From contig NC_081406.1 in assembly GCF_030272615.1 (NCBI RefSeq), positions 399,048,939 through 399,112,938 of the forward strand: a stretch of DNA of 64,000 bases. The letters are read 5' to 3'. This DNA comes from Cryptomeria japonica. Lineage: Eukaryota; Streptophyta; Pinopsida; Cupressales; Cupressaceae. A model generated the notes under the pieces. That model was not told the origin of the DNA and did no database searches. It saw nothing but the letters and a program-made list of their open reading frames with translations. A program made the position numbers and the translations under genes. Below, one piece after another: positions 1 through 10,727 of the stretch (positions are counted from its first letter, which is position 1; each line of letters opens with the position of its first letter).

Positions 1-1195
1 AACGACTTAGAGAATGGGAACGACAAATTTCACTAAGGCTTATAAATCTTAAACCCTACCTAGGTTTTTTTCAAAAACCCTAATCCAAGGACTCAGAGGA
101 CAAAAGCAAGGAAAATCAGCAAAATTTTGACTCCTCTAACTTTCTAGTTCATCTAGGGAAGTAAATTCTTTTTCTTCTTCACCTTTTGACTTCTTCATTG
201 ATTCCAAAGAAGACACAACAACTGTTCTCTTTGAACATCTACTACCAGAGGAGAGACTCTCCTTAGGAGCACTGATGATATTAGGAGCCGGCTAGAGAAC
301 AACTTCTTCCGAAGATTTATGAAGTGATTTATATATGTCTGATCTTTATCATCCAAACAAGATAGATATCTAAAAGTTTTATTTCCAATAGAGACATTTA
401 ATTTAACTACTATATTCTCCTTCAATGGTAAAGATCTTGTGAAATAAAGAATTAAACATACAATCAAAGAACCAAACTAGAATGAATATCCCTAATCTTT
501 TGTCATCTTAATATTTCTGCTAAATGTGTTGGCAACAACTTGCACAAATCAAATTTTTTGCCTTCTTTAACCATTTGATGAACAATACATATTGCAATTT
601 CCGAAGTGGATCCTTCTCTATTTCTAAAATAGATTTTGTAAGAAATTCCATATGCCACATACCTTATAATAGGGTGGATGATGGTGTCAATTATTAGTGC
701 TTGTTGATCACTTGTGACACTAGTTAGGGTTTCAACTTTCTTGTTCTTAATTGATTTATTTGTTGGAAGGGGTCCATTATCACAGAAACTGGAAAATGCA
801 TGAATTGCTTCCTTCAAAATATGATACAACTTATCCAACATCATATAGTCATCCTCAATACAGTTCAAAAGAAACTTAATCATGTCTTCATGTACAAACC
901 ACAAAAATTCTCTCCAAACATCCAAACCCTTATTCCCTAAGTCTTTGATTTGCTAAAAAAAATCAATCGACAAAGAGTTTCCCAAATTTATGATTTTCTC
1001 ATGATTGTATTCTTCTAATTGCATATTTTTAATTTTTTGAACATTCTTATTGCTAGACTCACATGTAATTGATTTCTTTGACTCGATAGAGAAAAGTTGT
1101 GATAAATACCTTTTATGCAAACTTCACTTTGAATCTTCTTCTTCTTCCAACTGCTCTGTTCTTAAAGTTCTTCAACGCATGATGCACAAATTGAC
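1..1195 (-). pseudogene. TE-A ORF2 remnant (novel retrotransposon protein)
   Basis: A degraded reading frame runs right to left. The clearest open stretch, about 503-925, encodes roughly 140 residues including VWREFLWFVHED near the start and KEGKKFDLCKLLP near the end. Weaker in-frame sequence extends to about 1195 through two stops, and more lies at 195-467. The KEGKKFDLC block and the residues before it resemble the ORF2 middle domain of TE-E, which reads KKGMKIDLCEVVEKSV at about 9550-9600. On that basis I assign this to the same ORF2 family. It has no reverse transcriptase, integrase or protease motif. The function is unknown. The left end continues outside the window. Stops and frame changes show it is dead. 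Confidence 0.55.
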
Positions 1196-1375
1196 CCAAA
1201 AAAATAGATATTTACTTTGTTCAGTGTGCTAGGGTTTTGCTGCCAAAAATTGTCTTATTAAAGGTGATTTCATCCAATCTTCATACTTCAACATGCACAA
1301 TCCACTAGACCATATAATAGCAATATCAATATTAATAGCCATAATCCACCACATGCATCTCTTTCATTCTAGGGG
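1196..1375. other. TE-A spacer between ORF1 and ORF2
   Basis: Short stretch between the end of the ORF1 remnant and the ORF2 remnant of TE-A. I see no convincing coding sequence or motif on either strand. Confidence 0.35.
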
Positions 1376-1567
1376 GTACAAATGAATCTCTCTGAAGCTC
1401 CCCCTAAGCCAAAGCTATCGAATCAATTTTTGGAGGAAGAAGAACCAATACTGAACTCAGGTGTAGTAGACTCAAATGTTTCTTTATTTCTCCAAACCAC
1501 ATAATTCTTCTTCTTGAGTTCAGTAGATTTCACCGGAGCATTCACATTCCTACATTTTTTAGCAAAA
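1376..1567 (-). pseudogene. TE-A ORF1 remnant, C-terminal piece after a zinc knuckle
   Basis: Read on the minus strand, this begins with HFAKKC (about 1545-1562), the second half of a CCHC zinc knuckle. A basic, Ser-rich tail follows (KSTELKKKNYVVW). The first half of the same knuckle is at 3715-3760, on the other side of TE-B, so TE-B interrupted the ORF inside this motif. The last five bases (1563-1567, CAAAA) are one copy of the TE-B TSD. The protein is gag-like by its knuckles and coiled coil, and would bind nucleic acid. Confidence 0.55.
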
Positions 1568-2458
1568 TGAAGTAGGAGCACCTATCTAGTTCTTACTAGT
1601 TGAGCAGTTTTCAATGGAATTACTTGAGAGTGTGGCATTTCTTCATGTTTGAGTGTTTAGCATTGTGGTTTTGGGTTTATTCCCTTGTGTTCATGGTCTT
1701 TACCATGTTTGAGTTTTATAGCATTTGGCTTTGTTTTTGGTGAGATGTGGACTATGGTATTATCCCAGTTGATATATTCTTACCGGTTAGCCTGGCTGTA
1801 TGTTGAGCAAAGATGATTTCAGGTTGCGTGACTTGCGGATCATTGGAGGTGTTGCTTTGGGTCCTACTTGATATTCTCGGAAGTATGTGCATCATTTTAT
1901 GATTTGGATATTGTTCTTAGTGTTTTGATCTGACATGTTACCAATACACATTTCATGAACCGGTTGGCCTTTTAGCCGACTTGATTGAGTTGTAATTATT
2001 TGTAGATGGTATAAATGGAAGCTTGTGAATCATTTGAAGACAATAGGGAAGTTAGAAGATTGAAGAAAAAGCTTTGAGATCGTGCGAAGATGTAGAACCA
2101 ACAAGACTCTGATCCGGTAGGACTAAAGCCGGAAGGCTAAGGTCCAGATTAGGATAGAACTAGTAGAATGTTACCAGAAGCCGACTTGATGTGTAGATGA
2201 TCTGCAGATCTTGTAATTACATTATAAGCACTATTTGAATCCTAGATTGTGATCCAACATGTGGCATGTATATTTCTTCAAATTGTAATAAGATTAATTC
2301 ACATTATTTACCGGTTATGTGTTATGTGTTGTTACCGGTTGTTCTTCTTGTTGTTTCTGGCACCTTGTTACCAGTTACTGGTATGCTTTGCATGATTTAT
2401 GTGTTTAGCTACAAGGTTGGGCTGTCCTTCATTGGATCTCCCTCCCTTGTCTGCGTCA
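1568..2458 (+). repeat. TE-B 5' LTR
   Basis: 891-bp terminal repeat starting TGAAGTAGG and ending GCGTCA. It aligns along its length with 2822-3709. Its boundary is fixed by the adjacent CAAAA duplication on the left and the primer site on the right. The open frame at 2266-2469 has no counterpart function and is treated as chance. Confidence 0.8.
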
Positions 2459-2460
2459 AA

Positions 2461-2472
2461 TGGTATTAGAGC
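2461..2472 (+). promoter_or_regulatory. TE-B primer binding site
   Basis: TGGTATTAGAGC differs by one base from the complement of the plant initiator-Met tRNA 3' end (TGGTATCAGAGC). It sits two bases after the 5' LTR, as expected for a minus-strand primer site. Confidence 0.8.
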
Positions 2473-2821
2473 TGGTTCATGAACCAGTTGTTGGACATAG
2501 TGTTGTTTGTGCACTATTTGGTTGGAGAGAAGATTGAGGCACCTTTTTGACTTATTCAGATTGCCAAACATGAGGCAGAGCAAGGTTTGCAGGTAGACCA
2601 TCAATCCTAGAGCTTGAGCTTGAGGCAGTTAGTGGGTGGAGACTTGAATAGATTGCTGATTGAGGCAGACTATAGTTTGGACTGGTAGATCATCGTGGAA
2701 AGGTAACTAGAAGCTGTGGTTAGATCGTTGAATCCCCTGAGGCAAGTGCAAGTACCTATTGACCTATCGCCAAACTAGAGCAAGTGATGGGACTCACTTT
2801 TCAATTAACCCCAAGAGTTAA
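2473..2821 (+). other. TE-B internal non-coding region
   Basis: About 350 bp between primer site and 3' LTR. I see no gag, pol or clear polypurine tract. The purine-rich stretch around 2778-2792 is the nearest candidate but is not adjacent to the LTR. Confidence 0.6.
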
Positions 2822-3709
2822 TGCATGAGCACTAGTCTAGTTCTTATCGGTTGAGTAGTTTTCAGTGGAATTGCTTGAGAGCATGGCATTTCTTCATGTT
2901 TGAGTGTTTAGCATTGTGGTTTTAGGTTTATTCCCTTGTGTTCATGGTCTTTACCGCATTTGATTTTTATAGCATTTGGCTTTGTTTTCAGTGAGATGTG
3001 GATTCAGGTATTGTCCTGGTTGATATGTTCTTACTAGTTAGCTTGATTGTATGTTGAGAAAAGATGATTCCAGGTTGCGTGACTTGCAGATCCTTAGAGG
3101 TGTTGCTTTGGGTCCTAGTCGATATTCTCAGAAGTCTATGCATCATTTTATGATTTAGAGATTATTCATAGTGATTTGAGCCGACATGTTACCATTGCAC
3201 ATTTCATGAATCGGTTGGTCTTTGGGCCAACTTGATTGAGTTGTAATTATTTACAGATGATATAAATGGAAGCTTATGAATCATTTGAAGACAACAATGA
3301 AGTTAGAAGATCGAAGACAAAGCTTTCAAATTGTGCAAAGATGTAGAACCGGTGAGATTGTGATCCAATAGGACTAAGGCGGGAAGGCTGAGGTCTGGAT
3401 TAGGATAGAACCAGTAGACTGTTACCGAAAGATGACTTGATGTGTAGATGATCTGTGGATCTTGTAATTGCATTATAAGAACTATTTGAATCCTAGACTA
3501 TGATCCAGCATGTGGCATGTATAATTCTTCAAATTATAATAAGATTCATTCACATTGTTTACCAATTATGTGTTATGTGTTGTTACCAATTGTTCTTCCT
3601 ACTATTTCTAGCACCTTGTTACCAATTATCGGTATGCTTTGCATGATTTATGTGTTTAGCTGCAAGGTTGGGTTGTCCTTAATTGGATCTCCCTCCCTTG
3701 TCGACATCA
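2822..3709 (+). repeat. TE-B 3' LTR
   Basis: 888-bp partner of the 5' LTR, starting TGCATGAGC and ending GACATCA, directly followed by the CAAAA duplication. Many scattered substitutions relative to the left copy indicate an old insertion. Confidence 0.8.
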
Positions 3710-4094
3710 CAAAATATTTAGACTTGTTGTAATTGTAACATTTAACATTCCTCTGTCTTGAATTCACCGAATTTTCTCTAGATCTGCACTGATTAGCTTT
3801 GTGACTAAATTTGTAGTATATGTGATAATAACCTTGAAAATTATTATTCATAAATGATCCAATTACTCCATTCATAAACTATCTATAGCTTCTATTCATG
3901 ACTTAATTATTGTAACTATTAGCCTTGTGTCCAAAACTTCCACATGTAAAACATTGAATATTCTAATTTGCATTGCGCCTGCAACCTACAACATTTGAGC
4001 ATTAGGTTGCCAAACTAGAGGTCTATTTATAGTAGGTCTAGGATTTTGGATTTTGTTTGAATCTCCAAGTTTCTTCTAATCTTCCACTTTTTCT
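3710..4094 (-). pseudogene. TE-A ORF1 remnant, zinc-knuckle region
   Basis: The minus-strand reading contains CFTCGSFGHKANS, a CCHC knuckle whose last Cys is changed. It also contains a degraded repeat of the same type (CYNYNKSKYF) cut by TE-B at 3710. Together with the coiled-coil start at 36159-36621, this is one gag-like ORF1 split by TE-B and TE-C. Bases 4090-4094 (TTTCT) are one copy of the TE-C TSD. In-frame stops are present. Confidence 0.6.
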
Positions 4095-5406
4095 TGTTGG
4101 CAACAACAATGAAGGAAAACTGAGATGGGGGGAGGTGAATCAGTTTTCACCGGATCTACAAACTTAATCACAAATATAGATCTCATAAACTGCAGCAATT
4201 AAAAAGATAAGAAAATTGATAACACAACACACAACACCAAGATTTTGACGTGGAAAACCCGGTTAAGGGAAAAACCATGGTGGGAACCTACCCACGATAA
4301 GATGATACTTTGCAATAGTATGTGTAAATATTATAGTGGGGAATGCACATGCATTTAGGCACATTTCCTAGAGCTCACTCCTCAAAAGATAATGACCCAA
4401 AAGGCTACAACCCTCAAGGAAGTCTCACTAACTTACAACAAGATTCAAACTACAATCCGAAAGGAATGAACTTTAATAATGGCATCTCCAAATGCCTGAT
4501 GACAATTTTGGTTAAGCATAATTATCTACTCTACAACACCAATCTCTTCTCAATACACCACGTCGAAACATGAATCCTTGTTCGCACATAGACAACTCTC
4601 TAATAAGGTAGACACAACCTTGATACCTACATTGCATGATAATATCACCTATTTATACATTTCATCAACCTTGACAATAAGTTCGGCTAAACCCTCAACT
4701 CATAATTACAAAATTATATCACACGATACAAAGATCCACCACCAGACCAATATAATGATATACATGACACAACATGGACCTAATTCAAATCTCCAAACAT
4801 GCAACACCACCGGAAATCACACCAAGACCAACTGCATAACATGAAGAACATCACCAGTTCAACAAAATCACCAAGAGCTTGCGCAATGATCAATGCAGAT
4901 TGTTAAAACAAATAGAACACAATTAGGAAACACCAACAAGCATGTTAGAATCATCAATAACATATGCACCAAAACCACTTATCAAATCTTCATCTGTCAA
5001 CGTTTGAAACTCAAGAAGACTCAAATAGTAGCAACTGTCACAAAGAAAGATAACTCATGGAGAACCAAATCACAAACCATCTAAAATGAAGATACAAAAG
5101 ACTATTCCAAACAATCTTCCAAAGACTTAGCTCAAGATCTGATCACACCGAAATATACCAAAGGAAATACTGAACTCTGCAAAGCACTAATAAGAAAAAC
5201 AAACTTCAAAACCGGATTATATGATATGATTAATTAGGCTTCCCAGATCACCAAAACCAATACAGAAGAATATAACGATACTATAAATACTCCATACACC
5301 AAACCAAAATCCCAATAAACCAATCTGCAAGGACAAAAGCAATAAATCACAGGAATATGTTGACATCAATGATACCAACATATCCTAGCAGCAACAATGT
5401 CCAACA
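4095..5406 (-). repeat. TE-C 3' LTR
   Basis: 1312-bp repeat that, seen on the plus strand, starts TGTTGGCAAC and ends TGTCCAACA. It contains the G-rich GGTGAATCA block near its left end and the GTGGAAAACCC/GGTGGGAACC module near 4250-4290. Both recur in the other copia LTRs here. Its partner is 34824-36158. Confidence 0.88.
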
Positions 5407-5734
5407 ATCTTCCCTTTTGGCATTGATGACAACATATGAATGTGAAAAATAATCAATGAAAAGAAATAAAACATCTCCAACAGACCCCTCCTAAGATCAA
5501 GCAGATAAAACAGTTTTTCACATGCTTCTCTCCTCCTTTGATAGCAATGCCAAAGATCTCAAAACAGAAAAATAGACTCACTATCCCCCTTAGATAAACA
5601 AATCATGATTCTCTTACCCATAAACAAATAATGAATCCACCAAACTACTCCACCAAAGGAGCAACACAAACTCATCAATCTGGATAAAAGGAATAAGACT
5701 GTGAAATCCGTCGGATTGATGCACCTCAATGCAT
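5407..5734 (-). promoter_or_regulatory. TE-C polypurine tracts and 3' untranslated region
   Basis: Directly next to the LTR is a pyrimidine tract on the plus strand (TCTTCCCTTTTGG), which is the polypurine tract of the minus-strand element. Related tracts recur around 5530 and 5585. No coding sequence is seen before the pol stop at 5735. Confidence 0.65.
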
Positions 5735-6317
5735 CTAGTTCTCATCAGGAGGGGTGGATACCCCTAACTTGTCTCTCAAATAGACAAATGTATCTGCAAG
5801 CAAGGGCTTAGTGAAAATATCACCAATCTATTTCTTTGTAGACACATATTTCAGCTTCACTTCCTCTTCTCTGACTTTTTCTCTCAAGTAATGATATTTG
5901 ACTGACACATGTTTAGTTTTTGAATGTTGCACCGGATTCTTTGGCATGTTAATAGTACTAGAATTATTACTATATATGACAGTAGGCTCATCATAGATAA
6001 ATCTGATATCCTTCAACATTTGCTTCATCCAAACTACCTGAGTGTAGCTACGAGCAGCAACAATGTACTCAACTTCAGCAATAGATAAGGAGACTAAATC
6101 TTGTTTCTTACTAGCCCATGAAACCAATTTCTTACCCAAAAAGAAAGCACCACCGAAGGTACTCTTTTGATCATCAACATCACTAGCTCAATCAATATCA
6201 GATGTAAGCACATGCTATGAAATCATCATTCCTCAGATACTACAAACCATAATCCACAATTCCCTTCAAGTATCTGAATATTCTCTTTACCACAGTGACA
6301 TGACTCTCTTTCAGATC
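5735..6317 (-). pseudogene. TE-C pol, RNase H end
   Basis: The minus-strand sequence carries the copia RNase H C-terminal half: KRIFRYLKG near the TE-D junction, then KKLVSWASKKQ, KTKHVSVKYHYLRE and finally a tail with FTKPL. Three in-frame stops interrupt the part nearest the junction. It is the downstream continuation of the pol fragment that ends at 31143: codons on the two sides join at the duplicated AGATC. RNase H removes the RNA strand during reverse transcription. This copy cannot be functional. Confidence 0.85.
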
Positions 6318-7070
6318 TGTTGGTTCCCAAAACCACAGATTGGAAATCAAAGAGACTTGCCAAATCCCTAACTGATCCAATCAGCCTTGGCCAACGAACA
6401 GGAATGGTCAAAGACCAAATTCCTCTACACTTTAGGCTCCACTAGACCTTAGGTGAGTATACCCCAATATCCAAAGTATAAAGAGATTTATTTATAGTGA
6501 ATTTAAATTATTGAATCTAGCTATTTACATGAATGGAAAATTGTTTCTTGCAACGATACTTTATGATATGCTTTTTACTAATTTTAGTCTGAAAAACTTG
6601 AATATAACTGATAATGAACAAAGCTCATAGAAGAATGTTGTTGGAACCTAGAGTAATTATGAAAGAACAAAGATAATAGAAACTAGTAATACTTTTCTCT
6701 AGTGATGACTTTGTGCACACCAAAATTTATTCATAGAAAACAAACAACAAATCAGTGCCTTATCTAACAATTTATATGTTATTTAATGGACAAATATTTA
6801 TGGTCCTTGGAGACAGTTTGAGAAAACTCATAGGTATGCAAGACTATCAGTGCAATGACTTCAGTGTATGTTATAAGAGAAACAAAAAGATTTTTGTTAT
6901 CGGTATAACAACAAGTGATAAAATACTGCAACAAACCTTATTCGGAATTATCCAAGGGATTTTAAATAATAAACATCATACAACATGAATGAATCTGAAG
7001 ATACAAAGCAACAAATCTTGTATATTAATTTCTTGGAACAATTGGTGTACAAAAATTGCAGACTCATAGA
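6318..7070 (-). repeat. TE-D 3' LTR, piece 1
   Basis: Terminal piece starting TGTTGGTTCCC. It matches 25604-26362 closely until TE-E interrupts at 7071. Bases 7066-7070 (ATAGA) are the TE-E duplication. Non-coding in the element's sense direction as far as I can tell. Confidence 0.85.
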
Positions 7071-7434
7071 TGTTAGGCCCAATATGGAAAGCTAATGTAC
7101 TGAGAGGGGAGGGGTGAATCAGTACTTCAAATATTTTCTTCAACAATAGCTTTACTGTTAAGCATAAACTGAATATTGCTGAAACATAATATAATGCTAA
7201 AACAAATAAATAACAATAATACATGATTCACTCCATAACACATATATTTTGATTATGCAGAAACTCCTTGTTAGAGAGAAAAACTGTAGTGCGGATGGCA
7301 CCCACAACTTCACTACTGCAATAATAAAGGTTGCTCAGTTAGAGCTACATGTTTAGCTATTTCTGATAGCTTACCCTGTTAGGAGTATCAAGATCTTTAG
7401 ATCTACCTTACTAAAGGATTTTACAACACATATT
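7071..7434 (-). repeat. TE-E 3' LTR, truncated
   Basis: Matches the first 364 bp of the right LTR (from 12140), then jumps at about 7434 into sequence that, in TE-F, lies just beyond the LTR and its polypurine tract (14912 onward). About 0.8 kb, including the LTR's transcription-start side and the tract, has been deleted. Confidence 0.8.
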
Positions 7435-7747
7435 TTTGACATTAGTTTTGAAATGTTTGACAAAACTTCTTTCAAATTCATAACTCAAAAAATCTATATA
7501 CTTACAAAATTTGACTAAACTGACAGTATATACAATTGTCAATAAAATAGTATACTCGGATATATTCCCCTTATCAATATACTATACATAACTCTGATTA
7601 CGCATGCGTTGTGATCAATATTTTGTATTCACTGGTCGGTGATCACTGCTCCCCCTATCAAAATTATCTGTATACTCGAATATGTTGATCTGCTTGGTAT
7701 ACTCCTCTTGTATACACTATACTCCCCCTTTTTGACAAACATCAAAA
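7435..7747 (-). promoter_or_regulatory. TE-E 3' untranslated region with polypurine-like tracts
   Basis: Contains plus-strand CTCCCCCTATCAAAA (about 7650) and CTCCCCCTTTTTGACA (about 7726), two related tracts that are polypurine in the element's sense strand. TE-F has the same series plus the LTR-adjacent copy. Sirevirus-type copia elements are known for such repeated tracts. Confidence 0.6.
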
Positions 7748-10224
7748 CTAGTTACCATTCGGTGGAGGCAACTGGTCAAAAAAGGATTTATACTTTGTTC
7801 TTGCATCGGTGAGAGCGGCAGAGAATGCATCCTTGACACTATCCATGAGTGAATTCTGAGCTGTAATATCAGCTAATAGTGAAATCAGACCATCTAAAGT
7901 GCTTCCCTCTAGCTGAGTGGATAAGGAGGTAGCCTTGTTGATCTGTTCTTGGATGGAGGATAAGTGTGGAATGAATAAGGTTTGAAGAGTCATAATGTCC
8001 ATCCTTATTTTGTGCTCTTCATTCCTAAGTTCCAATTGTTGAGTCATGAGCATTTGTAACTTGGTATAGAAATTCTGAATAGAATTTGGCTCAGTGGACA
8101 ATTTATTGGAGAGATCAGTGATCTCTTTCTCAATCACTTCTATTTTATTCTTGATATCTTTAATGAATAAAGAAAATGTACAGAGTTTCTGAAATAAATA
8201 AAGAATGTGCTTGAGTTGAGGGGACAACTCAGCAATAAATTTGACAAGTTTTACTTTACCGATAGCAATGTCTTTCTGTACCTCTTCAATCATTTTTGCA
8301 GTGAGCTCTTTGTCCTTCAATTTTCTCAGGTATTCAGATGCATCTACTTCAGATGTCTCGATCTGATTGAGGAGTTCATCCAGTTGAATATGGATGGCTG
8401 CATCTTTTGTCACTGTAGCTTCAAGTAGCATATCTATTAATAGTGCTTTGACCTTCTGAAGTACTCTATTTTTCTTTTGTATAGCCATTTGTCTCTCTTG
8501 TTCTTCTTTGGCTTTGTATAGTTCATCGAATTCAATAAGTGCTTGCCCTTTTAATTTGGATATGTCTACATTTGGCAATACAATTGGTTTTGACAAATCT
8601 AACTTGAAACTATGCTTTTTCATTTTCTTTTCTTTAGAGGAGGAGGCTTTCACCAGTTGAACTAATACAATGGCTTGGGAGGCTTGTTCACCCTCGGTAG
8701 GTTGCTCGGTAGAGGCAACACTTTTGTCAATTTCTTTAGCCTCAGATGTAGCCTTTGGTGAATCCTTGCTCGGGGTCTCAGTTGTAACATTGTCAGTACT
8801 TGAAGGGGCTTGAGAAGTCTATTCCCCGGTGGCCTGAGAAGTAGCTTCTCCTTCTATAGACTGGTGACCCTCTTTTCCTTGTTCAGTATCCTAAGGTGTC
8901 TTGGTTGAAAATTTTCCCTTTTGGCAACTTGGTGCTTAATGTAATAGTTGCTTCTTGGGCTTCAGATTCCTCCTCGGTGATGACTTGAACGCTCTTGATA
9001 GGAGTGGAGGAAGAACCTTCTCCAAATTTTTCCGTTAATGCTTTAATCATTTTTGTTGCTTTCCTTGTAGCCTTTGGTACTACAATGCCCATTTTGACTT
9101 TTTCTTTAACTTCTTCATATGTACCGTATCTGATCTCGGTAGCATGCCTTGGCAATGCAAGAAAAGCATCTATCTGCTACCGTGTAATGTCAAAATCAAT
9201 CTCATAACCCATAGGTGGCAAAGATTGAGTTCTTGGTTCTACCACATTGACATAGTAGTAGTCCTTATATTTTTCCACTAACTGGGGTGGTATTATGTGC
9301 CTGTTATGCATCTTTTCCTAAAACTTGCTAAAATAATCATCCATAATCTCATTGAAGTTATCACCTTGCTATTTGATGAAGTCATTGATTTGATGGGTGA
9401 TTGGTCGGTGTAGCTCCCAAACTACATTACCGACTGCTAGAAATAATTTCTCAAATTAGAAAAACATGCATACCAAAAGTGATCCAAACTTCAATGTGTT
9501 TGCCGAGTTGTTCTTCTTCGGCTTCCTTATGGTGTTGAGATTTTCAAACAGATTTTTCAACCACTTCACATAGATCAATCTTCATACCTTTCTTCACAAT
9601 TTTATAGGCTAAATCAATAGCAACACAGGGTACATTGTTTTCCCTTGCCGATTGAAAGAAACAATAACCTATGACTCTAATTGCAAACTTCAGCTCTGCA
9701 TCTGTGACATTGTTCAATTTCAGACCTCTGCAATCAGATTCAACTCCAGTTAAAGTGATCAATTCTTTCTGTGAAATTATTTTATAAGCTCAGGCATGGT
9801 CAAAAATAGGGTAACCGGTGATCAAGTGGATGATTTCCTTGGTGATCTTGAATGGTTGCTCCTCTAACCACATAAATTCATCATGAACTCTGCTCATAAC
9901 AAATTTAACCCATTAGGGTTTGAAGACTCGCGGGCAGGTTAGGGCTTTGGTCAATCCCTTGATTTTAATATGTTCAAACTTGCTATCCAGTTTTCCATCA
10001 GTACACAATTCATCATATGTGTCCTTGATCTCTGTGTGCCCTAGTTCCTCAACATGACACTTAGTGAAGAATATGACATCCTCAACTAATAAAACCCTAT
10101 CCCGAATGAGTGAAAATGCAGTTTTATCATCCAGTTCAGATGCTACTTTGGGAGGTAGTGAGCATTTCAGTAAGGGCTTCTCAATGTTCTCAACAACAAC
10201 GGGTTTCTGAATCTTAGGAGCCAT
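7748..10224 (-). pseudogene. TE-E ORF2 (novel protein: globular middle, coiled-coil end)
   Basis: Reading starts at ATG 10224 (MAPKIQKPVVV) and stops at 7748 (QLPPPNGN). The N-terminal part (about 100 residues) is a compact acidic/basic domain. A middle region carries HDEFMWLEEQPF and KKGMKIDLCEVVEK, which I find again in TE-A. The last 301 codons (8653-7748) are open and strongly helical, with long Lys/Glu/Leu-rich coiled-coil stretches. Compared with TE-F, about 300 residues around 8900 are missing after STKLPKGKI, and there are several in-frame stops. It is not a pol protein. The middle part vaguely recalls plant mobile-domain proteins, which I cannot confirm. Function unknown. Confidence 0.7.
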
Positions 10225-10727
10225 TTCAAACTTTGGATAATCACTAACGAAAGAGCCTTAGGGTTTGAAATTTTTTAACTAGCAGATGCTTTCCACTTAG
10301 TAAATATAAAATAGATATTCACAACTGATATGATCGGTTAACTTGCTTGACAATGCATTGTGATTGATATAAATACCTTGAATTTCACTTCGGAAGAGAT
10401 TTGATTGCCTTTGAATTGCTTCGCTCTACTTTCTGAAAACTTGGTAAGTGTAAAATGACCATGCAAAAGCTTTAAGTACACATTTTACCTTATCGGGCTC
10501 CATGCAGTTAGGTCAGAAAACATTAAATGCACTCGGTTCCACTAAACCGATTTACCTTCCTTTTTATGCTTTTACCAAGTAGCCAGACTTCCCGCATTTA
10601 CCGACTTGACAGGTTTCCTACATTTACTAACTTGACTAGTGCTCCAAAAACTTGATAAAATTTCAAACTTGCTAATGCATCTTAGCTATGCAGATTTTGA
10701 ATTAAGTACATGATAAAATAGGAACTA
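10225..10727. other. TE-E spacer between ORF1 and ORF2
   Basis: About 500 bp between the two reading frames, conserved in TE-F (17630-18090). It carries CTCGGTTCCACTAAACCGA near 10530, an imperfect inverted repeat also present in TE-F near 17920. It could hold an internal promoter or splice site for ORF2, but I see no decisive signal. Confidence 0.45.

Larger units (their letters stand above)
1568..3709 (+). mobile_element. TE-B: compact non-autonomous LTR element (LARD/TRIM-like)
   Basis: Two direct repeats of about 890 bp flank only 363 bp of internal DNA. The repeats share long stretches, for example around 1640-1760 and 2900-3000. A primer site complementary to initiator-Met tRNA follows the left repeat. 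The flanking TSD is CAAAA on both sides (1563-1567 and 3710-3714). The internal region has no gag or pol, so movement must depend on another element. It is one of only two plus-strand elements in the window. The LTRs are large and the interior tiny, so the copia-type primer site is the best clue to its helper. Confidence 0.85.

Noticed and set aside
503-925. 140-codon minus-strand frame as a small host gene
   Set aside because: It resembles TE-E ORF2 and lies downstream of the TE-A ORF1 remnant in the right order; an element origin explains it better.
8207-8428. Plus-strand 73-codon frame
   Set aside because: Antisense of the TE-E ORF2 coiled coil, with no start context or homology.
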